Notes: generated from the sequence alone by a model not told the origin. A stretch of 64,000 nucleotides of DNA from Tetragonia tetragonoides (GCA_038025085.1 CM076152.1:33731501-33795500); one strand, 5' to 3'; counted from the first letter of the stretch, positions 1 to 12,256 are shown. Made by a program: numbers and translations.

Positions 1-238
1 CTCTTTTATATAATCGCAAGAAAATAAGGTACAAAGAATCGGGAGGAATGATTGATAAATCAACGTTAGAGTCTTGTCTTTGTTCCCTCTAATTATTTGA
101 TGTTCCGTGAGTTTTAATATCTGAATTTACTGTTCGAGTCGAAATAACTCATAATTTACTTTTGTGTTATATTTTAAAGTAGAAATTTCGAATATTGTTA
201 GCCATTACTACTCCTATTAAGTGGAATTTTGTACTAAA
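1..238. other. AT-rich left edge, no gene seen
   Basis: AT-rich sequence with no convincing coding frame. Its last 19 bases (220-238) are the left target-site duplication of the retroposon that follows. Confidence 0.5.
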
Positions 239-780
239 TAAGCGTTTCTCTCTTTTCCCCTTTTTTCTCTCTCTCCTTCCCCAAAAAAATCCTAGCCCCC
301 TTTTCTGTTTAGGGGCTGCCATTAGCAATTATTTGCTAATGGTAAGCCCCAATTCTTTTTGTTTCATTGTTTTGTTCTATTATCTAGTTTTATTATGTTG
401 AATAATATCAGTCTCTCCATTTGTGAGGGTTAGTTTGTCCCATACGTTGGGTTCGACTGTCTCTCACTTTTTGAGAGTATTGTTAGTTTTTCGTTTTGTC
501 GTTCGTATGGTGCTTTGGTGGATCTATTCTATCAAGAGGTGGTCTACTATGTTGGATCGAAGCATTCAAAACTATAGCAAAGGCTTCCGCGAAGAGGCTG
601 TAATATGGAAAACAGCGATTAAATAGAAGCCGATCGGAATTGTTGAATCTCTACTGCTATATAGCTTTTTCATTCGAATGTATTCTGACGTTTTAGATCT
701 ATTTCTTGTTGAATTCAATCCTTCTTGCAAGTGTCGTATGGCTTTCAATTAATGGAATTTATTTTCCGCTCAAAAAAAAA
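239..780 (+). mobile_element. E1: short poly(A) retroposon with 5' hairpin
   Basis: A 542-bp insertion bounded by a perfect 19-bp duplication (220-238 and 781-799, agtggaattttgtactaaa) and ending in a run of A, so it was copied in by target-primed reverse transcription. It starts with a CT-rich tract, then a ...cctag block, a stem-loop at 312-350, a tctagtttta block, and ends with atggcttt...aatggaattt before the A tail. The same order of blocks is found in the element at 12257-12934. The 67-residue frame at 423-626 has no counterpart in the other copy, so I read the element as non-coding. It is a non-autonomous non-LTR retroposon, similar in style to plant Sadhu-type elements or an internally deleted LINE; family not identified. 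Confidence 0.8.
312..350 (+). other. Hairpin in E1
   Basis: ggggct + gccattagca pairs with tgctaatgg + taagcccc around a 6-base loop. The outer GGGGCT/AGCCCC and the inner CCATTAGCA/TGCTAATGG helices are separated by a small asymmetric bulge. The same fold with a changed inner stem occurs in E2. Confidence 0.75.
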
Positions 781-799
781 AGTGGAATTTTGTACTAAA

Positions 800-1448
800 A
801 GTTGAAAATAAGATATTTAAGCTCAAAAAATTGTATACATTCCTTCCTTTAAGGCTAAAGTTTAAATCATGACGACATATGAATGTTTTTGTTGCGTAAA
901 ATCTCTGTATTAGTATATCTAGATTGTACCAATACTCCTAAAAGATACATCTTCTTGTATCGATACTTATAGCATATCGATACTTGTGAATACTTATAGG
1001 ATACAAGACCAATACTATCTAGACATATTTATATTGTTTACCTATTTTTAATTCTAAAAATACTAAAATGCGCCTATAAAATTGAGATGTTGTTTTAAAT
1101 GGTTTTATCCTAGTTATTCATATTAAGATTAAGGGCTTAATTTTTTTTTTAATATAATCACTTCCTGTATCAATATATTCATATTCTAATTTTTTTTCGA
1201 GATGCAGTATTTCATATCCGTATCTATTTCCGTTTCCGTATCCAAATCCGTACCAACCTAGAAGTATACAGTATTCTACTACTCCATAATAACGGAAAAA
1301 TCTGAAAGAGCCCCTGAACTGAACTGAGACAGCTTCCCTCCCTTTTCAACGATCGAACCTGAGAGCAATTCTGAAAAACAGCAAAAACCACCACAATTTC
1401 GACAAACCCTAATTTCAAGGAGGAGAGAGAAATTGAGAATCCCCAGCT
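800..1448. other. Upstream region and 5' leader of the ING2-like gene
   Basis: AT-rich; short direct repeats of atcgatactt/atacttatag at 958-1005 and ccgtatc/ccgtttcc runs at 1217-1250. The last ~100 bases (ending aaggaggagagagaaattgag) look like a purine-rich 5' UTR. No gene seen. Confidence 0.45.
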
Positions 1449-4400
1449 ATGGCCATTGCAAGAACTGGTGTCTACGTTGACGACTATTTGGAATGTTAGG
1501 GTTCTTATTCCTTTCCAATTTTCCCCAATGTTGAATTTTGGATTTTCAAATCCCTAATTTTTCTTCTTCATTTTTTGAATTCGACAGATGCAAATACTTT
1601 GCCAGCTGAGCTTCAGAGACTTCTCAATACCATTCGCGAACTCGACGAACGCTCTCAAGGTACAATGCTCTCTCTCTTTCCGCTCTTTAGTCATTAATTG
1701 AATGCAATTTTGAGCTTGAAATTCGGTTAATAGGGTCGTTTTGTGAATGAAGTTATGGCAATAAATTTGAATTTTGGGAAGTAATGATAAGTCAAAAAAA
1801 ATTTGAAGGGCTAAATGTAACTTCTGAGCTTAAAATTTGGTTTTTGGGGTCTTTTTCTGATGAAATTGTGACCTTTTATTTGAATTTTGGGAAGGGATGA
1901 TAAATCAGACAAGGCAGCAAACAAAGTACTGTTTAGGAATGTCCTCTCATAGCTCGAAGAAAGGGCATCATCATGGTGAAGATGATGAAGCTTCACTTGA
2001 GAAACTGCGAAAAGATATCGAGAATAGTCAGGATAACGCGTTAAGCCTCTGTACCGAGAAAGTCTTACTCGCCAGGCAAGCTCATGATCTTGTAAGGCTC
2101 TCGTTTTTTATTTTTATCAATGTTCATTGCACTCTAGTGATTGTTGTGGCAGACTTTTTAGCTTTGTTAAGAATTGTATTTAGTGATCTAGTTAGCGAGG
2201 GATTTAGCCAAACATGTTTAAGCGCAATGAAATTCAATCAATTAGTTATGCACAGTTGTGAATTAATTGTTACTTTGTGTCAGGCAGTCAGGCATATTAA
2301 ACCATTTTTTGAAGTATGTAATTTGTGGATGGTGAGGATTGTTTTACTAGATTTAGGCCAATCATGTAAGGTTGAGGGGAGATTGTTGGCTTTAGATGTT
2401 CATTGTGTCTTGTAAACCTAACAACCAGATCTTCTATGGAGCCAACATTGTAGTGTAATATCTAATATGTAATTTAGTCTGGAAACAAAAGACTAGAGAT
2501 TTCAAATACATTTTTGATTGATTCCTTAACTATTGTATTTGATTGGACTTGATTTATATCGTTGCAATTAAGGATCGGGAATGATTTAGAAAGCTTTGAT
2601 TATCATTCATCTGCTTTTGGCACAACTTGAATGCCGTCAGTCCCAGCCTTATAGCTAAGACTCAGTATTAATGTAACTTCTTTTAGACACTGATTCTTAT
2701 AGTGCCTTTCTGCTGGGGCTTTTTAGCACCTTTTCTTGTTATTTCTTTCCTAGTTTTTCCTCCCGTCAATCTTTTTTCATAGCAGTTAATAATAGAAATC
2801 ATTGTTAGTTGAAAAGCTATAGAATAACTTTCTGCACTTCTTCCACACTTGCATTCTGCCTGCAAATTGCCACAGGGCCAGGAACAGAAATGCTGCGAGT
2901 CTGGTACTACCAGTAAAGGAAGTGTTGAAGAGCCCATTAGCCAGTTGCTTAGAATGGTACTAATAGAACAATGTTACTGACATCCTATCAACCATTGGCA
3001 CCAAATGTCTACAGAGAAAGAGTGGGGAACTGGGGATAGAATGATGTTACATTAGAGTCTGATTGACCAATGCTTGATGAGGTAGCAGTAGTGTTATAGA
3101 TAGGTTAGATAGAGAAGTGTGATTGAAGGAATACAACTCATGGTGGCCACAGAAGAGACTGAGGAAGGCAATTGACAACTTATCTAAGCATGTGCCACTG
3201 TTTGGTTTATGGGTAGTAATGGTTGTTGCATATGTTGGAGGAGGGAATATGAATATTGACTGTGGTATGACTTATGAGCTATCAAGCGTGTTGTCATTCA
3301 GTTACCTTCCTAAACCCTTGCTCTCCCTGTATGAGGTAATTCAGTGTGATGGTGTGAGGGATTTGATCAGGAAGGGAAGTCTGATACTTATCTACCAGTG
3401 ACTCTTTTGACTGTATAAAAACGTGTAGTGATAAAAGAACTCTTTCATTATTATGATATAAGAGTTCACCCGCTCACAAACAAAAGGGCTGAGGGAATGA
3501 AGATTGAACTTGTGCAAATTGATGGATATCATGTGTGTCAGGATGGGTACTTTGTTGATGGATGGAAATTTTGAAAGTTGATAAATTTAAACGATTCTAG
3601 TATACGGTTCCTCTAGTATAATGGTGTCTCTTGTGCTGTTTGCAGTCCAGTATGACTTGTCTACGAAGGAGGTTTCTTCTGTGGCAATTATAAGTACAAA
3701 TTGTTACACACAATTCTAAAATGACATGTTGGTTATCTCAATATTCGTACAATACTGTACCATACAACAATATCTCCCTTGAGGCTTCTAAGAGTTCTAA
3801 GTTCTAACTACAATGGTGTATGTGAGGTCATACACACACATACACAGCCTAACCCTTGCAATTTGCAATTAAATGAATTATGTTTCATCTAGGCTCTTGA
3901 TTAATGATTTTAGCAAAAATTTCATTTTGGGTGATGGAGTCTTAGTATAATGCGAAAGTGGTTACATTAGAGTGCTTCTTGGAATCTACATCTTCGTCGA
4001 CCACCTCATGTTAGGGAGATGCAAGAGCTCACATCCCTTTTGGAACTTGTGGACTCTATATATCCAAAGGAATTGGGGCAATGTGTAAATGTTCTATTTA
4101 GAGGATACCTTATCCTCTCTTCTGATGTACATTTGATATCATATTAATACACTTTTTTTTCTATGTAAAAAAATAATAGAAGTGGTTACATGTGGTTTGC
4201 TTATTCTCACTTTGGTGCCCCTTAGTTTGAATAAACAATTCAAGATGGTTTCCTCCATTAAAGGTATTAAGGTTTCCATTAACTCTTTGAGAAAGCACAA
4301 CATTTTTACGTATAAGACACTAACACACAGCGTTTTGATCGCTTTAATATTAAAAATGTTGTGTTTTGCTCAAAGATTTGGCCTTAACACCGTTAACAGA

Positions 4401-7400
4401 GGTGATCATTCGGAATGTTTCTTCAATCTTGGGGGCACCAAAATAAGAATACACATGCCGCAGGGAAAGAAAACTGAAGCTTGCGAAGATTTTGTTCAAC
4501 AGTTTTTGTATTTAGTATTCTGAGGAGTGATTTGATGCAGGCACCCTCCTAGAAGGTGGTTTGCACTTTTCACTGCATTTAGGTTGTACATATTCTGTTT
4601 CTTGGTAATACATCTATCTTTGTTACCAAAGAAGAGTGAGAAACTGAGAATACACAAAAGGCAGGCACTTCTTTTTGTATTATACCAAACCAAGGCACCC
4701 AAAATTAAATCACCCTGATTTTACCATCATGAATCACCACTAAGGCCGCTAGATCTTAAGGCAATGAACACACCATATCAAGTCAAATTGTTGTATATAT
4801 ACATACGTAAAACTCGAGCTTAACCATATCAGCGCCCCATGAACCCTGCCCTGGGCCCTCATGAAGGAGTCAGTCACAAATGTGTGACGTAACAGCCAGG
4901 AATCGAAATCGAGACAATTTTTGGCATCCCTAAGTGGTACCCTTACAGTGTTTCACCATATCTCCATGTTGCAAGATATCAAATTTTATAATTGCTATAA
5001 TGTTCATCGTTCAAGTGCATAAGATCCATATGTTATTGTATTCCTCTTGTTTTCCATGCACTTGTAGTATTATTATGCAGTCTTCATAGGGGATGCATTT
5101 CCATGCAGATAGATAGCCATATAAAGCGTCTAGATGAGGACCTGAACAACTTTGCTGAAGATTTGAAGCAAGGTAATCTATAAATTGTAGAACTCAGTTG
5201 AATACATAACATGTTAACTTTCCTCGTGCTGTACTCCTTCCAAGGTTTGATCCTCCAAGTGTTGGATGTTTGCTAAGTTTGATAAAATTGGATCTGTTTT
5301 ACTCTTTTTTTCAGGGTCGATGCCCAGCTCGTTGTTAGTCTCTTTGCTATCTCTAATTATATTTTACAGTTGACATTGTAGTTGTCAACTCATGATTGTC
5401 ATGGGTTCATATTTCGTCACACAAGCTTGAGGTTTGTAGGTTTGTACTGCTGTGGGGACCTCAACAGATTGTTTGATGGTATTGTGGTCTCCTTTTGTGT
5501 GGATGTGTATAGGTATTATGTAGAGTTTTTGATTTTTTGTTTTATTTTGTATGATTTTTTGTATGATAAATATGGAATAAGTACTTCAGTATTTTAAATG
5601 TCGAGTAAACTAGTGTGGAAAGCAAATGAATATTTTTCCTATCAACATTTATGGAATTGAGGGGACAAGGTTTTATTTTTGGTGGTATGGCGGACTTCAG
5701 ATATAGATATATGTTAGATGAAAGAGGGAGTTGTGTGCATGACTGCATGGTCTTAAGAGAGAGAGATAGAGTAGCACATGTGTGATGGTGAAATCATTTC
5801 AAGAACATCTACTCATACATGCTTGTTAGACTAAGGCAATGCTACTTATACATGCTTGTTTGTTGTTTCGACTACGATAATGCGGTGCTCTAGCACCTTT
5901 ACATGGATATTTCCTGTAGTATTTTAGTTTGATTTTTTCCTGTTTACAACCATCCTATTAGACCTAGTTACCCACTAGCTTTTAAGCTTTTACGTGTGGC
6001 TAATATACTTGATTACTCTACTTTATTTGCACAATAGTATCTAACTTTTACATATATTATCTAGGTAACTAGGTTAGAGTTTTCCAAGTAGTATCAGAGA
6101 ACCAGTAATACCTAATTATCCAAGCCACGCAAGAGTATCAACACTCTTGGCATCCAAAAGTATTGGCTAAGCTATGAACCCAGTCATAGTAAGATAGTGG
6201 CAAATAAAACTTTATCCTTAATTCCTTACAAAGAAAAGTCAGTTGCAGTTTGTGGAGATGCAGAGCTACAGATATTGGGATGAAAGTTTGAACTTTTCAA
6301 TCTATATGTTGTGGAGAACAAGCCAACCAAAGGTGAATAATTTCCCTGCCACTTGAAGGAGGCTCAAAAACTTTCTTTAAGGAGAGTTCTACATGATAAA
6401 TGATGAACCAAATTTTAAGAGTTACAACGATAAAGGTGTAACTAGAGGTTATGCATTTGGGATAGATTGTTTGGGAATTTTTGTGGAGACATGGGTTTGC
6501 CCCTCTAGGCGTTGCAGAGTTTTCAGGCTTGGTTCCTGGGATCTGGGAGAGGAAAGGAAAAAAGGTTGTTGTGGTGTAGTGTAATCTTTGCGATCAGTTG
6601 GTGCCTATAATTAGAGAGGAATACCCGGGTTTTCAATGAGAGAGCCACTACAGGTGGGTTGTTGTGGGATAAGACCACTTATCTGGCGTTTTCTTGGGTA
6701 GAGCTTCAGGGGCTAGGGATTATTCTATTACTCAAGTTCAGCATAACTGGACTGCCCTGATTTGTAACTAGAATTATTTGGAGGACATTTTGTCCTCCTT
6801 TACTGTAATTATCTTTCATTAATACATACTTACTCTTCACTACAAAGAAGAACAAGAGTTTAGCTATGTTGAGTGTGATATGAAGTCACATTTGGCTCTA
6901 GAAATGCCGTTTTCGGAAATCACGCGGAGGAAGGAAGATAGATTGTTGTAGGAAGCAATTATGGCAAATTGAGATGACCAAGGTAGTCCAAGTCATCAAA
7001 GGCACTTGATACACAACCTCTAGAATGCATGGCGTCCAAAATTTTTCTAAATTTGAGTGTTGGAAGCATGTAATTAAGAATTATGTTGTGAAATGTAGAG
7101 AATATATTGTGAATGTTGTCAAAATAGCTAATCTAATGTATAAGACTTGGCTTGTTTAAATACAAATAAATGCTTGTGAATAAAAAGAGAGTAGTGATTG
7201 GTCTTTGAAGTGGAATAACAAAGCTGCTGACAGTGACCTAATGTCTTCTGAGTGTGCCATTGGCGAGATTTGTAGTTTCTTTTGATTGCATATGAGGATG
7301 CTTATCCTCCTTTTTGTATTCTTTACAGGATTGATTAATAAAAAATTTCTTATCTAAAAAAAAACCTAATGTCTTCTGAGTTCTGCATATGCAAATCCAA

Positions 7401-9622
7401 CGGATACTCATGAATACTGTTGCTAGTTAGCCTATATAACCCGTAGAGCTTACTTAAAGTTTTTGGTCAATAATTCTGTATTAGACCATACCGTCACCTT
7501 AGTGGATCTCATGAGGCTCTCTGCTACTGCAGTCCGTTTTTTTTTTCTTTCCCTTTTCTTTTTTGGTTGGAGGTGAGGTGTTGGCTTGGATTTACACAAC
7601 CTGACTTTATCAACACATAGAGGTTGTTTGTGTACTATTATGTATGTTTAGAAAAGTCCAAAAAAGAGGAAAGAAAGAAACGTAAAACAGGGGGGTGGGG
7701 GGAGCTGTACACAATTCATAGTATTTACATTCCTGACCATTAATCCTACTTTAATTAAGCTTGGCTTACTATTCCCTTTTTCAGTAATGAAGTCAGGAAC
7801 ATTTGGCCCTGTATTTTGTGCCTTAGTAATGTTTGAGCTGCATTAACTAGTATTTATATTTTCTTTATCTATGCAGAGGGAAAGATACCTCCAGATGAGC
7901 CTTCCATTCTTCCACCTTTGCCCATAGTCACGGTGCCAAAAGCTGAAAAACGGAGGAATGCTTATGGAACGCCTCAATCAAGGCGGTTTGAGTATAGGGA
8001 CAGGGATTGGGACCGTGAGCGTGACAAGGATTCAGAGCTGATGCCACCTCCTGGCAGCCACAAAAAGGATTTTACTGCCGCTGCGGATATTGATCAGCCT
8101 ATTGATCCAAATGAACCAATCTACTGCATTTGTCATCAGGTTCCAATAGTTTTTTTAAGTTTTTTTTATTTGTGTTGAACCCTATCAAAGTTCACCTTTA
8201 CTTTGTTCAGCTATAATGTGAATGCTGCATGTTGCAGGTTTCCTTTGGAGATATGATAGCTTGTGACAATGAGCATGTGAGTTCTTGCTTTATTTGTACA
8301 ACTTCCTTGCTGTTTATTTGTACTTTGAAAGGAGACGGGGTGTCCTGAGGGAAACCTCTCTGATTTTGACAATTAAAACATTGTCAGAACTGAGAACCTA
8401 TTGTCTTCTTTTGTGGGTACAGCTGGGAGTTTTTTGCTATATGTATTGGAGACAGCCTCTCTGTTTATTATAGACTTAAGGCTGAATATATTCCCCCTCC
8501 CCCCCTTATACCCTGCCTGAGCGAGGAACTCTTTGGAGACACTGGACTACTGGAGTGCTGGTTTTGTGGCAATAGATGAGCTCTTTGCATGAGATTCAGT
8601 TATAATATTTGTGATTTTCATGTAGCTCTTTTTACGTGATTACAATTGTGTCCAGACAGTGCTGGTGAGGGAGAGTGCAGCTCATTGTGTTTGGAAGGCG
8701 AGGACATGGAAGTGTCCATTCTATCAGTAGCGGAACTTCCTTAGGGCGGAAGGGGGTGTGGCCCCCCCAGCCAAAAAAAAATTCCGCATATATAGATGTT
8801 CTTACACTTAATATACACAAAAACTGCTTCAGCAAATTGGTGAAGTATGTTTCTCATAACCAAGAGGTTGGGGGTTCAAACCTTGGCCCCCCTAGTATTG
8901 TTTTGCAAGTTCCGCCTCTTCTTCTATGGGTCCAGATTGAGAGCCAATTCAGAGATAGTGTCGTTTTTTAGTTCTTTGTCGGGGTGAGAATGGGGGAGTT
9001 ACAACTCCCATTAGAGTATCATAAAGATTTACATTACTTGAAGCCCTTGCTTCAATCAGTGGTTAACTGTTAATTTGACTGAATGCGCTGCCAGCCCGTA
9101 TATTTGATTTGTCAAGTCCTTTTGTTCAGAATCCAATATGTGAACAGGAAGTCCCTCGCTTCTGCTAAGCATATGTACTTCCCCAGGTTAAGGGTGGGGT
9201 AGGGAAGATGTGCCAATGGGGGAAATAGGAAAAGGGCAAGGGGGAAAGAACAATAATAAGAAGTGGCTATTGTCAATTGAATAAAGCAAAATCTGTTATT
9301 ATCTTTGATTTGTTAAGTACATTTGCAAGAGTTCTTGTGATTTCTACAGGATTATGTTGTTGTCTTTGGATTTAAACCAGCTTTTAACTTCTGTCTGCTT
9401 GTAAGCCTTGTATCTGGCTTTGGCAGCTTTTTAAAGTTTCATATGCCACCTCCATCTGGTTTGTTTAGTGTTCTTGAATAAAAATTATTTTACATATTTT
9501 CTTGACAGTGCCAAGGAGGTGAATGGTTCCATTATCAATGTGTTGGGCTAACTCCTGAAACTAGATTCAAAGGGAAGTGGTATTGTCCGACTTGCAGACA
9601 GCTTCCTCAGTTTGGCGCTTGA
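1449..9622 (+). CDS. ING2: PHD finger protein, ING (inhibitor of growth) family, ING2-like
   Basis: Chromatin reader of the ING family: an N-terminal ING helical region that docks on histone acetyltransferase/deacetylase complexes and a C-terminal PHD finger that in this family binds H3K4me3; nuclear. Seven coding exons: 1449-1494, 1588-1659, 1895-2091, 5109-5172, 7877-8139, 8238-8276, 9509-9622; 264 residues, all introns GT-AG and phases consistent. The start [15 protein letters not shown] is the conserved family start. ING region about residues 8-125 ([31 protein letters not shown]); a basic stretch ([13 protein letters not shown]) suits a nuclear signal; PHD about 210-258 with the Cys4-His-Cys3 ligands all present (CICHQ, ACDNEHC, WFHYQC, WYCPTC). 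Introns 3 and 4 are 3.0 and 2.7 kb and carry LINE debris. Paralogue ING1 is the alternative; the start and linker fit ING2 better. Confidence 0.93.
3968..4179 (+). mobile_element. 5'-truncated LINE tail in ING2 intron 3
   Basis: Bounded by a 12-bp duplication aagtggttacat at 3956-3967 and 4180-4191, ending in an A-rich tail. Just before the tail is a stem-loop (gaggatacc ttatcctc, about 4099-4117) of the type shared by three other LINE tails in this window. Sense orientation relative to the host gene. Confidence 0.78.
4800..4970 (-). repeat. Possible SINE-like repeat in ING2 intron 3
   Basis: On the minus strand there is a weak tRNA-like layout: gggtaccacttagggatgcc (A-box like) followed by tcgatttcgattcctggc (B-box like). 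No clear target duplication. Could be chance. Confidence 0.3.
6450..6850 (+). mobile_element. Decayed LINE 3' fragment in ING2 intron 4
   Basis: Clearly homologous, base for base, to the LINE fragment at 57249-58005: the shared blocks are tgg.gatagattgtttgg, gagaggaat.cccg.gttttca, attctat.actca.g...cagcataactgga and the 3' stem-loop ggaggacattttgtcctcc (6779-6797), then cattaatacatac. It corresponds to the zf-RVT region at the end of ORF2 but the frame is broken. Left boundary approximate; no clear target duplication found. Confidence 0.75.
7253..7363 (+). mobile_element. Very short LINE tail with 17-bp target duplication
   Basis: A 111-bp insertion flanked by perfect copies of acctaatgtcttctgag (7236-7252 and 7364-7380) and ending in nine or more A. 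It contains the 3' stem-loop gaggatgc ttatcctcc (about 7291-7307) followed by ttgtattctttacag. Only the last ~110 bases of the LINE were copied, which is typical of 5' truncation. It lies in ING2 intron 4, in sense orientation. Confidence 0.85.
8708..8922. mobile_element. hAT-like MITE in ING2 intron 6
   Basis: Imperfect terminal inverted repeats: cagtagcggaacttcc at the left, gcaagttccgcctctt at the right (reverse complement aagaggcggaacttgc). Next to the left end is the hAT-like ggcggaagggggtgtggccccccc block. Inside is a tRNA B-box-like string gttgggggttcaaacc, often seen in such elements. Flanking ttctat may be part of the 8-bp target duplication; ends therefore approximate. Confidence 0.5.
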
Positions 9623-10521
9623 ATCAGCTGTCTATTGCAGTCCACCGCAAGACAGGGTAAAAGAATACTAGTCAGCTGAAGTTGGTATCGGTAATTTGGT
9701 TTAACTTTCAAGTTGGCTTATGTAGTTAGCACCTTTCCTTTCTTCTGTGTGCTACTGCTATGATGTTATCTAACTTGTTGAGATTTCACTTCGTGGCATC
9801 CAAACGTGAAAGAGCTCAACATTGTGCAATTTGACCATTTGTGGCTATTGAAAGTCATCTACAACATTATCAGCAACTTCAGCCATAGCTTATTTAGGCC
9901 CGGTTACTCGGTTTGCCCTCTCATGGCTGTTGTTTGCACTGTATATATGATTGATGCCTATCAGCATCTATTCTTAATTGTTGTTGTGATCAATTATATG
10001 ATTATTTGCTTTTGAAGCAATTTCTGCCCAGTGAGGGCATTGTCTGTATCCTCAAGTTGTAAAAATTGGATTGAGCTTTAAGGATCCTTAAAAGCTCAAA
10101 CGGTCAAACCGAAGTTACAGAACTATGGCTGCAATTTTTGTTTTTATTTTATTAAAATTTTTTTACGCCGAGTAATTATGGCTAGGACTAGGAAGTATGG
10201 ACATCCCGGATGGGGGGGTGTTTCCTGTCCAGAACCAAATAAATCGCAATCAACCCTATTTCTGCAAATAAATTAGATGAAGGAAATTATTCTTGTTGTT
10301 TCTAAGAAAGGAGAGAAGAGAACGAAGAACAAGTAATAACAATAAAATTTCTAAAACAACAACCACCATCCAGTAAGTGGCCTCGGGACAGTTCAAAGTA
10401 CGCAGCCTTACCCCTAAGTAGTCGGCCTAGTTGCCAAATAGAAACAACTAAATTTCTAACTTGAAGTAACTAATTAAAGTTTCCAAAACATGGAGATAAC
10501 CTTAAAAAGTAGTACTACTAA
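9623..10521. other. 3' flank of ING2-like gene
   Basis: 3' UTR then intergenic sequence. The frame at 9806-10015 has no recognisable similarity and lies in the likely 3' UTR. Nothing else seen. Confidence 0.45.
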
Positions 10522-10783
10522 GGCTCTGTTTGATTCACCTGGATAAAACTGATCTGAACTGAATTGAACTTAATTGATTTTTTAAACTTGATCGTTGACC
10601 ATTTAAAATTCGTCCAAACATAGTCAATATTGAACTCATTTGAAAGTATGCTTTGAGATCTTTCCGATGACATAATTTTCATCATGAAATTATTTCGGAA
10701 TAAAAAGTTATATGAGTAATAAAGTTACACATGAACTGGACTGAACTGAATTTAAGTAAAATTAAGGTGAATCAAACAGAGGC
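10522..10783. mobile_element. Tourist-like MITE (PIF/Harbinger type)
   Basis: 262 bp bounded by TAA on both sides (10519-10521 and 10784-10786), the 3-bp target of Tourist/Harbinger elements. Terminal repeats ggctctgtttgattcacc and ggtgaatcaaacagaggc match as an inverted pair with one mismatch. Sub-terminal repeats of gaactgaa/ttgaac on both sides. No coding capacity. Its right end overlaps the last codons of the SKP1-like gene. Confidence 0.82.
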
Positions 10784-11345
10784 TAAGGGAAAAAAAAAAG
10801 GTGCAAAACAAAACCCTAACGAGAACAGACCATGAAAGATAAGTTCCAATATAATCTAAAACCCAACCATTTTCTCTTATAATCTCAGCCTCCTCTTCAG
10901 GGGTGAACTCATTCTTGATGTTGAACAACTTTTGTCCTGGGATCCTCGCTGTGATCCTGGATGCCACAGTTTCTGTGCTTAAGTCAAGGAGGGTCTTGAT
11001 GTTTAAGTAATGAGCTGCCATTATGACTTCGTGTAATGTCTTGTTGTCCATATTTTTGGTAAACTCAGTGTCCCATTGCTTGAGATGATCATCCTTGTTG
11101 TTGTTGTTCTTCTTCTTCTTCTTCTTCTTGTTGTTCTTCTTGTTATCATCATCATGTACGTGTTTATTGCAATACTCAATGACCCTTGTGAGGATGTTGG
11201 TGGTTACGTTGGGGAGGGAGATGTTGTCGTTGTCACCGATCATGTCCTTGATCGTCACAGATTTGAATGCCACTGCTTCATCGACCTCGAACATCGTCCC
11301 GTCCGAGCTTTTTAGCGTTATCATCCTTGATGATGGTCCTGCCAT
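10752..11345 (-). CDS. SKP1-like protein with altered C-terminus
   Basis: Single exon, 197 residues from [16 protein letters not shown], the usual plant SKP1 start; an ATG 30 bases further upstream is in frame but adds residues the family does not have. SKP1 links cullin-1 to F-box proteins in SCF ubiquitin ligases. The BTB/POZ-like N half ([17 protein letters not shown]) and the C-terminal F-box-binding half ([39 protein letters not shown]) are both present. The linker holds an N/K-only tract from an AAG/AAC microsatellite. Family members end soon after NxWAFE; here RENGWVLDY is followed by about 33 extra hydrophobic residues, and the last ten codons and the stop lie inside the MITE. Expressed divergent ASK paralogue or decaying copy: undecided. 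Confidence 0.85.
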   Translation of the reverse strand: MAGPSSRMITLKSSDGTMFEVDEAVAFKSVTIKDMIGDNDNISLPNVTTNILTRVIEYCNKHVHDDDNKKNNKKKKKKKNNNNKDDHLKQWDTEFTKNMDNKTLHEVIMAAHYLNIKTLLDLSTETVASRITARIPGQKLFNIKNEFTPEEEAEIIRENGWVLDYIGTYLSWSVLVRVLFCTFFFSLSLCLIHLNFT

Positions 11346-11432
11346 GGTGGTGATTGATAAAAGAGACGGGAGCAAAAAGACCTAAGGATTGATGGGAGGA
11401 AGGAGTCTAGTTGTGTTTTTGATATTCGAAGA

Positions 11433-11475
11433 ATACTATTTATAGGTGTTTTCTAGGGTATTGTATTTATAGGCC
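11433..11475 (-). promoter_or_regulatory. Two TATA-like boxes upstream of the SKP1-like gene
   Basis: On the minus strand CTATAAATA occurs twice (about 11437-11445 and 11464-11472), roughly 95 and 120 bases upstream of the ATG. Position and sequence suit a core promoter; no further proof. Confidence 0.45.
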
Positions 11476-12256
11476 TTGGTATGTTAAGTTTGGTGAAATT
11501 AGGATAATATGTTTTCCTATGCAGGATAATATATAGCAATATTAATGGTTGCCTTTAGGAAAGTAATTATTTAATAGAGTTGTACTCTACTTTCTAATCT
11601 TAAGTTGGGAAGGATTTTGGAAAGTGAGCCATATTACTCTCTGTTCTCCAAAATTTTTTTTTAGTTCACTTTATTTTACGTGGAAAATATTTATTATAAA
11701 ATGAATTCATAACGGTATTGGTGTCATTTTCAGTCCAAAATTAAATATGTTTAGATGGTTAAATGTTAAGGTAAAAAAAATCAATTCAGTTTCAATTTGT
11801 TTAGTTCAATTCAGTGCTTTTAGATGAAATAACAACCTTTTAGACATATATATAGTTGGGTTGTAGACTTGCAGGCATTAGATTACTGCTCAATGCGAGA
11901 GTTTGAGAGAGTCACCACAAGCTAGGAAAGTACTACCAGGAAAACATCTTTTATTAATTATGTGGTTGAATAATTACTAATAATAAGTTTTAACTTTCCC
12001 AAAAAATTTCAATTTTCACTAGTACGACCTAATTTGACCTAGTTTTTTCCAATTTTTACCACTTGGTCCTAATTTTGCCCAATTTTCCCAGTTAATAATT
12101 GATATGAACAAGCCTTAAGTTGGGGTAAAGCCATGTAGTTTTATATGTGGTTCTTTTTCTCAATTGTTTATTTCAAACTTGGATGATTGGATCATCATAA
12201 GGATCCCTAGCAATTTAGTTCTAATGTACTTGGGATTAGGTTTGTTAATGGTAGAT
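11476..12256. other. Intergenic, AT-rich
   Basis: No coding or RNA feature seen. Ends in the 16-bp left target duplication (12241-12256) of E2. Confidence 0.5.

Noticed and set aside
1897..2415. 172-codon frame read as one protein
   Set aside because: Only the part to 2091 is coding (ING2 exon 3); the rest is intron read-through after gtaagg.
11076..11385. Plus-strand frames opposite the SKP1-like gene
   Set aside because: Antisense to a clear SKP1 coding sequence; the hydrophobic runs come from the AAC/AAG repeat.
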